Assembly (NCBI GenBank): GCA_946406115.1
Contig: OX291549.1
Location: forward strand, 22,219,901-22,283,900
DNA from: Apoda limacodes
Lineage: Eukaryota > Arthropoda > Insecta > Lepidoptera > Limacodidae
Reading direction: 5' to 3'
DNA: 64,000 nt
The translations under genes and the position numbers were made by a program. Shown one piece after another: positions 50,501 through 57,556 of the stretch. Below the pieces are notes generated by a model. The model worked only from the letters and a program-made list of their open reading frames with translations. It searched no databases and was not told the DNA's origin. The first letter of the stretch is position 1. Every line of letters starts with the position of its first letter.

Positions 50501-53500
50501 AGTCATGAGGGGAAGGACGGTGGCCCCAGTGAGCTCTGCGAGATACCAAGCCCCCGCGCGGTCGGCGGTTGGAAAAAAACTTTGAAAGTAAAAATAGGTT
50601 TATAGACTACTTATCTCATGCATAATTTAAGATACATATACTCTAAGTTTATTCCAAAATGCTAAGTTTAATGAAAAAAAAAAGGCCACCTGTGCGAAGC
50701 CGGGACGGGTCGCTAGTGTTACAATACAATAAAAAGGTTTGGCATTGAATGAATCATATAGTGTAATAGAGTACAATGGTTGTGGTGTAGAGTAATTAAG
50801 TAATGTAATAAGTAAGACGCGAGTATTCCAGCAAAATCTGATTGGGAGTTTATTCTTATTGAAAACTTGATACATTAAAATAGGACGGCTAAGGCTAGCC
50901 GCTTACTAAAATCGATCCGACAAGTCACTCTGTCTAGTGTGATTTTTTGCGAGCTTGTAACTCTACTATCGCATTCACCTATTCATTTAAAGTTTAATGA
51001 GAAAAACCGCTAGGGGCGCTCCTTCATTACCATGCCATTATTTCGTTGACGCTACTAGTTATTCCTATAGGAACTTTTGAATTGTCCGGTATATAAAGTA
51101 GCCTATGGCCTGCTCCATAGCGAAGCTCAGCAATAACAAACAAACAGATTTTCAATTTATATTAGTTACGAATTACGATAACATAATTCCACGTAAATAT
51201 TGTTGTCCTAAAATATAACGCAGCCTATTTATGGCAGATTGTAAGATACGAAAGGTAAGCGAGGGTAATAGAGGTAAGTTAAATGGGGGAGGAATGTAAT
51301 GTGCCCGTTCTTTTTAGACTAATTTAGCGACTTTGTCGCACAGTGTCCTTTTAATGTGTCTTTCAATTTTGGTGTGATAAAAATATAATGCAATCATCAT
51401 AGTAAAGACATTAAATACATTGGAGATACAGTAAAACCGGCTTAAGACGATTTCATAGAGACCCAGCCAAAAACGCGTCTTAAGGGAGAAAGCGTATCAA
51501 GCGGGGATAAGGAAAACAAACACATTACTACTACTGCACTAATTTTGTGTGTTTAATTATAAAAGTACCTGTTTTTTTTTTTAATAACGCCATATATTGT
51601 CAAGTAGCTTTAGTGTTGCTTAACAACGCCATCTATTGTCAAGTAGCTTTAGTATTGCTTAACAACGCCATCTATTGTCAAGTAGCTTTTGTATTGCTGT
51701 GTCGGTAAAAATAATAGTATAACTATTCGCCAATAAATGTCAGGAAGTCATATTTTTCAATTTATCATTGCCTAAAAAGACGGATAAAACGACGTTTTCA
51801 TGAAATCATGAAAATCGTTGGAGCCGTTTGGGAGATACAGATTATATATATATTTATTATATAACATTTCTTAAAGTAATCACACTTCTAAAAAGATTTT
51901 AATGCAAACTGAAGCTTAGTAGTTAGCTGTGTTTGATATTTAACCGACTTCAAAAAAAAGGGGAGGTTCTATGTTCGAAGGGTATATTTTTTTTATGTAT
52001 GTCCACCGATTGTAAACCGATTCCAAAAAAATTTTTTTTTATTGGAAAGAGTATGATCCTGAGGATACCATATTGATGAAGTGGATTTAACACTTAAATT
52101 TGTCGAAAAAAAAATTGATGTTAATTTTGAACTGGTAAAAAACCCCTTTTTTGTCGATGATTGTATAACATTTTGTTACAAGTATGGATGCTTTAAGTGT
52201 ACTAGAAAAAAAGTCACTCAAATGCAAAAAATTAAAAACTTTTTGACAAAAAAAAAACCGGCTTGTAAGTGAAGTGTATCATAAACTGTTAGGTACATAG
52301 ACACCAACTTCAAACTGTGATTCAGATCAGTAATTATTTTTACCTTTTTAGTGCATCATTTTGAAGCCGGTTAATTTTTTGGTAAAAAGTTTTTATAATA
52401 TGTTAGTGAATTTCCATCAAAAATTTTCAAAAGGTTAATAATTTTTTTTTGAAGTAACAATTCTTCTCGCTTAAATTAAGTTAGCAACCGCTGCTGCATT
52501 ACATTAAGCACGTGTATAGGGACATTATTAGGAACAGTCTCAAGCAATTCGAACATTGGAATTTGAGACAAAAATGTATGGAAGTCCAACTTACCTCTCG
52601 AAACCCGTAAATTTACTTGCGTTAACTATTGGATGCTGGCAATAAACCAGTCGATATTGTAATTAGTTTGTAAAGCAAATTTTTGATTATTCTCTTGAAG
52701 ATTTAAACGTGTTCTTAGAAAGCCATTTGAATATTAAGGTTTAGAAATCTGAAATTTTGAATTTTGATTGACCTTGCACGCTCGCTGCTGTTCGTAGCAA
52801 AGCGAAAACGAGAGGTGTTTTTTATTTTCTTCTATGTTTCTAGTATGTATGAAATGTATGTTTTCGTATAGTTAAATAATCAGGCTAATTACTGATATTT
52901 TATTTTAATCCTGAAAACTAAGTATCTTTTACGTAATATAAGCTCAAAGGGAAAATAGTTTGCAGTTTGTTTTCAGTTCTTAGCTAAAAAATCTCCATTT
53001 TTTCTACAAAAAGGTATTACACAATTATCAAATCTCAAATCCTCATCCTTAATAAATCATCCTAAAGACGGCCTCTGGTAAAATCAGGCCGCGTTAGAAT
53101 TTCTTGTTTGCGGAGCGGCGTGAGCGTACTTCAAACCCCCCCCTCACCACCTCTATGGGGACCGGGTATAATCTGCTCATTTTGATCTAAGCTACACCAG
53201 TACCAAGTTTCATGCTTTGGTCACAATCTGAATGGACTCCATACAAGGGGTGGCAATAGAACCTATACTAGTATTAAGTATCGAAATAGCCTACAATGCA
53301 AATTTTCTAACAATCCCCCATTTTCGACGGCTGGTTAGCGTCTTAGTTAGTTGTTGTAACCTAGCCTGAAGCGGCAGGTCGATAATATCGCAGTGCATGT
53401 TTGATACGTTTTACAGACCTAGTAAAATTTGGTCTTATAAATCTTTGTACCGTAAAATTACTAAAACTCGTAAAACCATGGAATCGATTTACAATACAAT

Positions 53501-56500
53501 ATTTATATTACATGTCGTTAATCCTACCTTCTCTACGTACTGTAGATATTTACCTACTCTCGGAAACGCGGCCAATGAAAATCCACCTAGGGAATAAATA
53601 TTTCGCTTGTATGTAAAAATTTGACCTCTATGATATCTGCCAGTCCGCCCGTATGTCACAGCCTTATAATTCCGCCGTCACCGTCTTCTCTTGGTAGATT
53701 CTTATCAAACTTTCAAGATATGTGTTTTTTGTAAACCGATATGTTATGGAAAAAATTGTGGTATTTCATTGGATAGGGCTTTGAAAATACATTTAAGGTT
53801 CTCAAGAAGTTTTTTTTTTCTAAAATTTTAAATTGGCTTCCAAAGTTAAAAATTTCAGTGGGGAGACACCCTGTTACTTATAAACAGCATGATCTATTCT
53901 TAAAAAAATCACCATTAACTACCAACGAAAATTGTTTTTGACAAAATCGGCCCATATTTTTTTTAGATATCCGCAATATATCTAATTAAACGGTACGGTT
54001 TTTAGGGTTCCGTACCTAAAGGGTAATGGGGAGGAACTCTATTACTAAGATTTCGCTGTCCGTCCGTCTGTCACCAGGCTGTATCTCATGAACCGTGATA
54101 GTTAGACAGTTGAAATTTTCATAGAAGATGTATTCCTGTTGCCGCTATAACAACATATATACTAAAAAATTGAATAAAACAAATATTTGAGGGGGACACA
54201 CATACATCAAACGTGATTTTTTTGCTCGATTTAGCTCGATATTGGTAACGGCAACAGGTAGACGCTTAAAATATTCACACACGGAGAAAATACATTTTAT
54301 TTATTCCATAAAATAATAACAAAATAGTTTTATTCATTTCGGTAATTAATAATGTGTACTTCGGATTACAGAAATTTACAAATCCTATAAAACTTTCCTC
54401 GAATTTATGAGTAGGGTAATTAATATCGACAATTAAAACTTACTTAAGATTACAAAAAGTTTTAAAAAGGTGGGCAGATAAAACACTACTTGTCATTATA
54501 GTAAAGCCAATTCACGTTTACAAACACCTTTCTAAGAATTAGTGAAGTTTACTTATTACAAACATCATATGGTACTACTACGAATTAAGGTTGACGTCAC
54601 GCGTCTTACATCGCGCTATCGAAGTTTTTTTTATAGTTCGCATAAATACCGACATACCGAAAAGCAAGTGAAGTACGACAAGGCGTTCTCCAGGTATATC
54701 TCTTCCTGGCGGGGGATTCCCCTTTACCGCCGCTCCACAAATGGTAACCTTGAGCTGATCAGATTTGAGATACCTATCCGCCACAGCCCTTCCTTCATCT
54801 ACCGGACACTGACCAGTTTTTATCAACCGTACGCTGCGCATCACAGAACTTCATCAGGACCATCTACTCGTATCGGTGTAATTAAACGCTGATTGTAAGC
54901 GTCTTTATACGTTTTTGGCATTCCAATACATTTTACTTGTTTTTAGTAAACAACCCTGTTATTCCAACAAGACTAGTTTTATTTCTGGTAATAAATACAA
55001 TAAGTAAAACTCATTGGTAACCGTCAGTGTAATTTTGTTGTCCTCGGAATGGCTAATACTTTAGTGGTTATAAGTATTATTTAGTTGTAGCTACTAAAGT
55101 TTTTTCTCCGTGTATGCATTGCAGTGTTATGTAGCAAATACAATAGTGTAATAAATACTTGAATAATATACTTATTTAAATACTTCGATATTATACATAA
55201 ATATCTATTCGGTCCTTTATATCTATTCCTGTCAAGTAGTCATTCGTCTATCTACAGTCTACGTACTACAATGTAGACGAGACGTCGCCGCAAGATCTCC
55301 GAAACGCCTATACACTTTGTCAATGCCACATTACATATCCCGCTCCCTTGCCAATAATAGGCCACATTGCAAATTTGCAATGCATTGAAAACTCAACTTA
55401 GATTGCGAATACATTGCCATTTTCCAGTTAATAAACATGTTTTGAAAACATGTTCCTTAATAAACATGTTTTCAAAACAAGCCAGCGTATTTTTACGACA
55501 AGGAAAAAGGAATACCTAACAAAATTAAATATACAAGGTTAATCACCCAAAAGCCATAAATGTAGTGATAAAAGTAAGCAATTTTTCGGTTTTCCTAACA
55601 AATTAATTAGCTCATTAGGGACTTAGGTACTATGTGTTTTTTATAGTAGCATATTTTTCTTATCTTTCTTTTCGACTAACCGTGGGCAATAGGGCGATAC
55701 AGACACTACCGATCGATACAAATCCGTCCATGCTGACGAAGTGTAGTTAAAGGTGATTCATTTATTGTACTTAATTTTTTATCGTGCAATCTGCGTGACA
55801 CTTAATATCTTTAAATATAATAGTAGCTTATGAAACTGTTGCATAATAAGGGGTTTTACACACGAGTATGTGTTTAAGAACCAAGCCGTAAGGCGAAGTT
55901 TTTAATAGTATCACACGAGTTTTTTAATACCTAGTTATGTGCAGTTTCATAAACATTTTTAGCCGCTTTTATACATTGGAATCCGAATGTAAGATCAAAT
56001 AGAAAGAAATAGTTTCAAAAAACGAAGTAGCCTTTTTTTGCATTTTTCATGCCATAAAGTCGTGATAGCATTTATCATATATTTTTTTCGACTTTCCCGG
56101 TTATGATTATTAGTCATTTCTGTCGCCACATCTAAAATATCGGGTTGCGTCAAATTTTCTACACATTTACTACTATCGGACATTTTTTAAGCAAAAATAA
56201 AAAAAAAACTCACGAAATTCAGAACAACAAAACGTATAAATGGTGCCAAAATCCTGCATGCACTTTAGTCTTTAAAATGATAGAATCTAATTGGTTGGAT
56301 CTTTGTCTTGTATTGATTGTAAATATTATAACATTATTTTGTTAGAGAAATAGTGTTATAATATGATTTTATTTTAAAATTTTGGTATAGTGTTAGTAAA
56401 ATAATAGTGTTCATCAATAAAATGCCATTGTATAATTAAAAACAAATATGAATTCAACAAAAACCTGTTATTTAATAATTGTTTTTCTGGAATTTCATGA

Positions 56501-57556
56501 ATGTAAAAGCATTATGCGAAAATAAGATATTTTAAATCAGAGACGTAATAATTATGACTATTCCTTATTGACGTCATTAATGTGAAGCTAAGATATTCGT
56601 CCTTCGATGCAAATAAAACGCCTCTGCTTTAAGAAGTGTTATTAAATCTAAATATAAATATTTGTTTAGTATCTATAACCCCCGCACGAGCTAAATAAAT
56701 TTGTATTGCAGGCGCCTACGGACTTTCCTACGCAATAAACTTATCAAGTGTACAGCCCCCACATTGACTGAAATGAAACACCCACGCCTGTTTCAGAGAA
56801 AAATAGTTATTTTTAAACGAAATGGGACACAGCGGTTCTAATAATTAGATAGAATACAACCCCCACGTCTGTATTGAAGAGCTTTTACTGTTTGGACAAA
56901 CTAACGGAACATTTATTAACTACCTGCTTTGGTCTTGTCAGCGTTAGTTTTTTATCGTTGGTTTTAAGGGGAAGGTACAAGAACCTTGTACGTTATTTAG
57001 ACCGGGTTATGAGACAAATAGGAACACTATTTGCACCAGCAACATAGCCTAAACACAAAGATGATACGGACAGTAAAAAGACCATGGGGGCTGACTTCTG
57101 ACGCCAATCCCAATTTCAATCGTACGGCGATCTTAAACTATCTATATATATATATATATATACATAGCAATTTCTTTAAGTGATAAGTAATGTTCAAACC
57201 GTATTTAATTCTTCGGTCAAAAAAGAGGTAAGTAATTTAATTGCCTTAATTTTTACAAAATTTTAACTAAGCGTCAAGTAGCCCCTCTTTTTACCCCTAC
57301 TGCCATGGCACATAATATTATGTTAGTTTTATTTATTTAGTTTTTGCACGTTACGCGTCCAATTCAAAGTGGTTTTGTCTTATTTAATTTTTTTTTAAAT
57401 TTTAATAACATCTCCCTTAAAATAATTTGTTAAAATATAACACAAACAATACTTACTTTCGTCTGACTGGGGTGCTGATAGGATGGCACTGTGTTTCTTC
57501 TTAACTTCTTCAACGTTCGCCTGGATCTTATCTATCATTTCTCGTATCTCTTCCAC
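23448..57556 (-). CDS. Syx1A: Syntaxin 1A (t-SNARE), N-terminal exons outside window
   Basis: Nine coding exons on the minus strand are recognised; splicing in order gives the Habc domain from VEEIREMID onward, the SNARE helix and a C-terminal membrane anchor. Syntaxin 1A is the plasma-membrane Qa-SNARE that zippers with SNAP-25 and synaptobrevin to drive synaptic vesicle fusion and is clamped by Munc18/Rop and primed by Unc13. Constitutive exons are 57457-57556, 36897-36971, 35950-36206 and 34769-34906. Then come two alternative SNARE exons (33094-33204, 32288-32398) and three alternative anchor exons (28940-29017, 23691-23768, 23448-23525). The first part of the protein (roughly 40 residues in the fly) is missing and should lie beyond 64000. 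The intron between the first two visible exons is 20.5 kb. Identity is near-complete with insect syntaxin 1A, so the gene call is secure; isoform use is inferred. Confidence 0.96.
23691..23768 (-). CDS. Syx1A: Syx1A alternative membrane-anchor exon B
   Basis: Acceptor 'ggccgtcaacag', phase 0, 25 codons and TAG. It starts [17 protein letters not shown] and ends SFLSSYIV, the closest of the three to the fly C-terminus (which ends SSYFM). No AATAAA or ATTAAA is visible on the minus strand between its stop and the next anchor exon 165 bp on. Its 3'UTR therefore probably runs through that exon, and choice between the two would be choice of splice acceptor. Confidence 0.93.
   Translation of the reverse strand, partial: KKIMILVCLLILAIVVVSFLSSYIV
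23769..28939 (-). other. Syx1A intron between anchor exons A and B, or 3'UTR of isoform A
   Basis: Very AT-rich. A GC-rich patch with many CpGs lies at 23560-23690 and another at 26200-26420 ('cattcgcgcgaagttatacg', 'caatacgcgcgaatc'), the latter unexplained. One inverted-repeat transposon (24263-24690) is clear. No further coding exon is seen; open frames at 26362, 27074, 27417 and 27876 are AT-driven. Confidence 0.5.
24263..24690. mobile_element. Inverted-repeat transposon (MITE), possible 3-bp TAA duplication
   Basis: The left end AGCCCATCACACACGGAGCT and the right end (inverted) AGCCCGTCAAACACGGAGCT match at 18 of 20 positions; TAA lies on both outer sides (24260-24262, 24691-24693). Length 428 bp, non-coding. 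The block 'cacacacgcagctata' near 24350 repeats the end internally. A one-ended relative is at about 16806-16835. A 3-bp TAA duplication would suit PIF/Harbinger, but this is tentative. Confidence 0.7.
28940..29017 (-). CDS. Syx1A: Syx1A alternative membrane-anchor exon A
   Basis: Acceptor 'gttattgcag', phase 0, 25 codons and TAA. It starts [14 protein letters not shown] and is hydrophobic almost to the last residue (ending AIVLS), so it has nearly no lumenal/extracellular tail. Joined to either SNARE exon it completes the basic patch KAR(R/K)KK. AT-rich sequence downstream holds many candidate minus-strand polyadenylation hexamers, consistent with its being a terminal exon with its own poly(A) site. 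Confidence 0.9.
   Translation of the reverse strand, partial: KKIFIIICLAVTLVILIIVLAIVLS
29018..32287 (-). other. Syx1A intron upstream of anchor exon A
   Basis: Mostly unique AT-rich sequence. Includes the short repeat at 29113-29340, a 'tactagctttttcccgcggc' repeat fragment at about 30645-30720 and nothing else recognised. The 77-codon open frame at 29565 has no recognisable domain. Confidence 0.5.
29113..29340 (+). mobile_element. Short repeat, partner of 6545-6775
   Basis: An extended match in opposite orientation to 6545-6775. The ends are loosely inverted ('cctatgttccaaaac' at left, 'tttggaacgcaccctagg' at right), suggesting a MITE with decayed termini. Confidence 0.6.
32288..32398 (-). 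CDS. Syx1A: Syx1A alternative SNARE exon 2 (divergent second half)
   Basis: A second 37-codon exon with exactly the same length and phase as 33094-33204, acceptor 'cttagtgagagcag' and donor AAG|GTAAAC. It reads [30 protein letters not shown] and YFNKARK. The layers +1, +2, +3, +5 and +8 are conserved, while +4 changes A to T, +6 A to G and +7 T to L. Surface positions differ more. The frame is open with no damage, and the heptad pattern is kept, so it is probably a functional alternative to the upstream exon, not a pseudoexon. Use in transcripts is inferred. Confidence 0.88.
32399..33929 (-). other. Syx1A introns around the alternative SNARE exons
   Basis: 695 bp separate the two alternative exons (32399-33093), too long for simple steric exclusion of splicing between them. 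Upstream (33205-33929) no coding signal is seen; a perfect 11-bp stem hairpin (acctgcatatt-gtt-aatatgcaggt) lies at about 33810-33834. Confidence 0.5.
33094..33204 (-). CDS. Syx1A: Syx1A alternative SNARE exon 1 (canonical second half)
   Basis: Acceptor 'ctgggtatacag', 37 codons, phase 0 both ends, donor CGG|GTGAGT. It reads [30 protein letters not shown] and YQSKARR, very close to both fly and vertebrate syntaxin 1A. It supplies layers +1 to +8 with the usual residues (I, I, V, A, V, A, T, A) and the first part of the KARRKK juxtamembrane basic patch, which binds acidic phospholipids. Confidence 0.97.
33930..34730 (-). pseudogene. Syx1A: Tandem decayed copies of the Syx1A zero-layer exon
   Basis: Within the intron after 34769 are blocks alignable to the exon in the same orientation. 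About 34610-34722: 'gatccttgacgagtatagg' and 'gtgtcgcactttgactatgg' match 'gactctcgacgagcatgg' and 'gtgccgcgcttctatg'. About 34333-34450: 'cctaatcctaaacaagcatg' and 'gatgtcagcgttccgcattt'. About 33980-34085: 'gaccatgtatatgaatatg' and 'gttggcgcaccgcggttt'. Weaker copies lie at 34097-34185 and about 34470-34585. Flanking intron is copied too ('agtagac...tgatgac' at 33931 and 34730). The 34333-34450 copy has stop codons in the original frame. These appear to be non-functional relics. Confidence 0.72.
34769..34906 (-). CDS. Syx1A: Syx1A exon: SNARE helix first half, ends at the zero layer
   Basis: Acceptor 'aaatttcag', 46 codons, phase 0 at both ends. It reads [36 protein letters not shown] and [10 protein letters not shown]. 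The final codon is the glutamine that aligns with Q226 of mammalian syntaxin 1A, the ionic zero layer of the SNARE bundle, so layers -7 to 0 are coded here. Donor CAG|GTCTAG is a weaker match to consensus than the others in the gene. Several decayed copies of this exon lie downstream. Confidence 0.97.
35290..35944 (+). mobile_element. Decayed LINE in Syx1A intron, antisense
   Basis: The + strand encodes [14 protein letters not shown] and RLLLYKLQ (35385-35470), then in another frame [17 protein letters not shown] (from about 35608), and the tail 'ggtgaccgcttatacggcgt'. These match the reverse-transcriptase C-terminal half of the jockey/CR1-like LINE also present at 4036 and 61455. It has frame shifts and ends in an 'aataaataaataaaa' tail that touches the 5' splice site of the exon at 35950-36206. 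Confidence 0.8.
35950..36206 (-). CDS. Syx1A: Syx1A exon: Hb-Hc helices
   Basis: Acceptor 'gtacccccag', 257 bases, beginning with AC of the split codon (H) and 85 codons: [57 protein letters not shown] and ENPAVFTQG. This is the near-invariant Habc core that binds Munc18/Rop in the closed state, followed by the linker. Donor is GGG|GTAGGT, phase 0. An antisense LINE tail ends at the donor itself (see findings). Confidence 0.97.
36207..36896 (-). other. Syx1A short intron
   Basis: 690 bp, AT-rich. Contains 'cctactttattgaagtcgg' near 36650, a fragment of the 'accgacttcaa' repeat also present at 51945. Nothing else recognised. Confidence 0.5.
36897..36971 (-). CDS. Syx1A: Syx1A exon: Ha-Hb junction
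   Basis: Acceptor 'ttttacag', 75 bases. It completes the lysine codon and encodes [20 protein letters not shown] then GKLK, ending in phase 1 at C|GTAAGT. It covers the start of the Hb helix of the Habc domain. The upstream intron (36972-57456) is 20485 bp, the longest in the gene. Confidence 0.96.
36972..38530 (-). other. Start of the 20.5-kb Syx1A intron
   Basis: AT-rich, without recognised repeats or exons. Open frames at 37865-38208 on both strands overlap one another and look like chance. Confidence 0.5.
38531..38670 (+). mobile_element. Repeat carrying two 39-bp units
   Basis: Follows a T-run. Two 39-bp units (38531-38569, 38570-38608) of the 'aacaacgccatctattgtc' type precede a body 'gtcggtaaaaataatagtat' and 'agatgtcaggaagagtcat'. 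The same element has three units at 51583-51699 and one shortened unit at about 59829. Confidence 0.75.
38670..39620. mobile_element. Large imperfect inverted repeat (foldback-like element)
   Basis: The left arm about 38670-39000 matches the reverse complement of about 39330-39615: 'aacctaattttgag', 'cccggacgtggttttt', 'actctattaaatt', 'tgcctacctaatt' occur in the same order. A third, direct partial copy ('tgcctacctattgcgcatga') is at 39138. Divergence is about a quarter to a third, and there is no transposase. Confidence 0.65.
39621..40879. other. Intron interior, unassigned
   Basis: AT-rich with no recognised repeat, gene or hairpin. Confidence 0.4.
40880..41263 (-). pseudogene. Non-LTR retrotransposon-like coding remnant
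   Basis: Minus-strand frames encode [32 protein letters not shown] and, in another frame, [17 protein letters not shown] recognise this as the C-terminal segment that recurs in reverse-transcriptase-type transposon proteins of animals, from memory only. It is split by a frame shift near 40990. Most of it lies in the first unit of the 800-bp tandem duplication, so the second unit (41728 on) carries the same remnant minus its last residues. Confidence 0.6.
40928..41727. repeat. 800-bp tandem duplication, unit 1
   Basis: Positions 40928-41727 and 41728-42527 are head-to-tail copies of exactly 800 bp. By eye they differ at only two sites: 41404 g versus 42204 a, and 41553 t versus 42353 a. Confidence 0.95.
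41728..42527. repeat. 800-bp tandem duplication, unit 2
   Basis: The second unit begins directly after 'cttgaacca' of unit 1. The unit-1 left flank (ggcagcg) and unit-2 left flank (ttgaacca) share no more than the unit start, so there is no obvious long homology at the breakpoints. The flank at 40880-40927 continues the coding remnant, whereas 42528 onward is unrelated; unit 1 is therefore joined to the older sequence on the left. Confidence 0.95.
42528..43448 (+). other. Unassigned region with a 120-codon open frame
   Basis: The + strand frame 43006-43368 is 120 codons with no domain I recognise. It is preceded by 'cagtggcgtgcactctatat', a type of sequence common in transposons, so I suspect a transposon remnant. 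No splice or promoter context supports a host gene. Confidence 0.35.
43449..43918. mobile_element. Foldback element with about 115-bp inverted arms
   Basis: Left arm 43449-43564 (aaacgctataattaagtata ... gacttcaaaact) and right arm 43803-43918 are inverted copies, nearly perfect (one obvious mismatch cluster at 'catattcta' versus 'caaattcta'). The spacer is about 238 bp. No coding potential. The arms' similarity suggests recent origin or continuing gene conversion. Confidence 0.85.
43919..46079. other. Intron interior with scattered repeat fragments
   Basis: An inverted pair with 'gtcgattccgtaaaa' at 44311 and 'ttttacggaatcgagc' at about 44450 may bound a small element. An 'actagcttttgtacgcggtt' repeat fragment is at 45726-45790, with more of the same type to about 46020. 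The 62-codon frame at 45374 is not recognised. Confidence 0.4.
46080..46330 (+). mobile_element. 'aatattataaatgcgaaagt' repeat fragment
   Basis: It begins 'tcaatattataaatgcgaaa' and continues 'ggctcaaatatagcacagag', as in the widespread lepidopteran repeat that also occurs from 49905. Truncated. Confidence 0.55.
46735..46930 (-). mobile_element. tRNA-derived SINE, minus-strand copy
   Basis: Read on the minus strand, an A-box-like 'tagctaagtgatagagc' (46910-46894) is followed by a B box 'ggctcaagtcc' (46868-46858), then the body and 'gactccaaccttcaagatgt'. It is the same family as 47312-47450. Confidence 0.75.
46985..47165 (+). mobile_element. SINE copy with decayed 5' end
   Basis: It matches the minus-strand copy at 46735-46850 from 'acggaatcttagggt' through 'gactccaactttcagga', but the A box is lost and the B box is damaged ('aggtcttggct'). 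Confidence 0.6.
47312..47450 (+). mobile_element. tRNA-derived SINE with intact pol III boxes
   Basis: The A box 'tagctctgtggtagagc' at 47322-47338 and B box 'ggttcaagtcc' at 47362-47372 both fit the internal promoter consensus, 40 bp apart. The head resembles a tRNA but the 3' half continues into SINE body and not an acceptor stem, so I do not call it a tRNA gene. Confidence 0.78.
47451..49904. other. Intron interior, mostly unique AT-rich
   Basis: No coding exon or clear element is seen. The 61-codon minus frame at 47818-48003 has no recognisable domain. Confidence 0.4.
49905..50165 (+). mobile_element. Helitron-like dispersed repeat
   Basis: It begins 'ctatactaatattataaagc' and continues 'aatctcgggaactactcgtc' and 'atcatcacgctaagacc', the order characteristic of a very abundant lepidopteran repeat. 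A reversed fragment is at 1750-1905. The end is not defined. Confidence 0.6.
50166..51582. other. Intron interior, unassigned
   Basis: A short GC-rich block at 50465-50575 ('gcaagcccggcgggtagtca') looks like part of a repeat. Another repeat tail is at about 50960-51150 ('ctccatagcgaagctcagc'). No exon is recognised. Confidence 0.4.
51583..51860 (+). mobile_element. Repeat carrying three 39-bp units
   Basis: Three exact-period 39-bp units: 51583-51621, 51622-51660, 51661-51699, then the body 'gtcggtaaaaataatagtat' and 'gataaaacgacgttttcatg', as at 38531 and 59829. Confidence 0.85.
51945..52400 (+). mobile_element. 'accgacttcaaaaa' repeat
   Basis: It starts 'taaccgacttcaaaaaaaag' followed by 'aggttctatgttcgaagg', a familiar lepidopteran repeat. 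The inverted partner 'tttgaagccggttaattttt' occurs near 52360, so it may be a palindromic element about 420 bp long. The 63-codon frame inside (52081) is lysine-rich and not recognised. Confidence 0.55.
52401..53994. other. Intron interior, unassigned
   Basis: AT-rich; a pyrimidine-rich block at 53125-53240 ('ccccccctcaccacctctat', 'ccaagtttcatgctttggtc') looks like old repeat. No exon recognised. Confidence 0.4.
53995..54215 (-). mobile_element. 'gggttccgtac' repeat, 3' half
   Basis: It contains 'tagggttccgtacctaaagg', 'ctgtccgtccgtctgtcacc', 'aggctgtatctcatgaaccg' and 'gttgccgctataacaacata', in the order of the well-known lepidopteran repeat. Reverse orientation relative to 2880-3655. Confidence 0.7.
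54276..55116. mobile_element. Inverted-repeat transposon with ACACGGAGAAAA ends
   Basis: A 12-bp perfect inverted repeat (acacggagaaaa, 54279-54290 and 55102-55113) extends to 14 of 15 with CA(C/T). The target duplication is unclear. The interior has a 116-codon + strand frame (54542-54892) overlapped by an 88-codon minus frame; neither is confidently identified, and one of them may be transposon- or host-derived. Confidence 0.6.
55117..57456. other. Intron interior approaching the Ha exon
   Basis: Mostly unique AT-rich. Notable are a palindrome near 55435-55460 (aacatgttttgaaaacatgtt), small hairpins with 'cccacg' loops at 56760-56880 and a (TA)n run at about 57139-57165. No further exon recognised. 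Confidence 0.45.
57457..57556 (-). CDS. Syx1A: Syx1A exon: Ha helix
   Basis: Acceptor 'ctgtcctag', phase 0, then 33 codons [20 protein letters not shown] and [13 protein letters not shown], with one base of the next codon before donor A|GTAAGT. This is the Ha helix of the regulatory Habc three-helix bundle. The upstream exon encoding the N-peptide and acidic linker is not found up to 64000. Confidence 0.96.
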
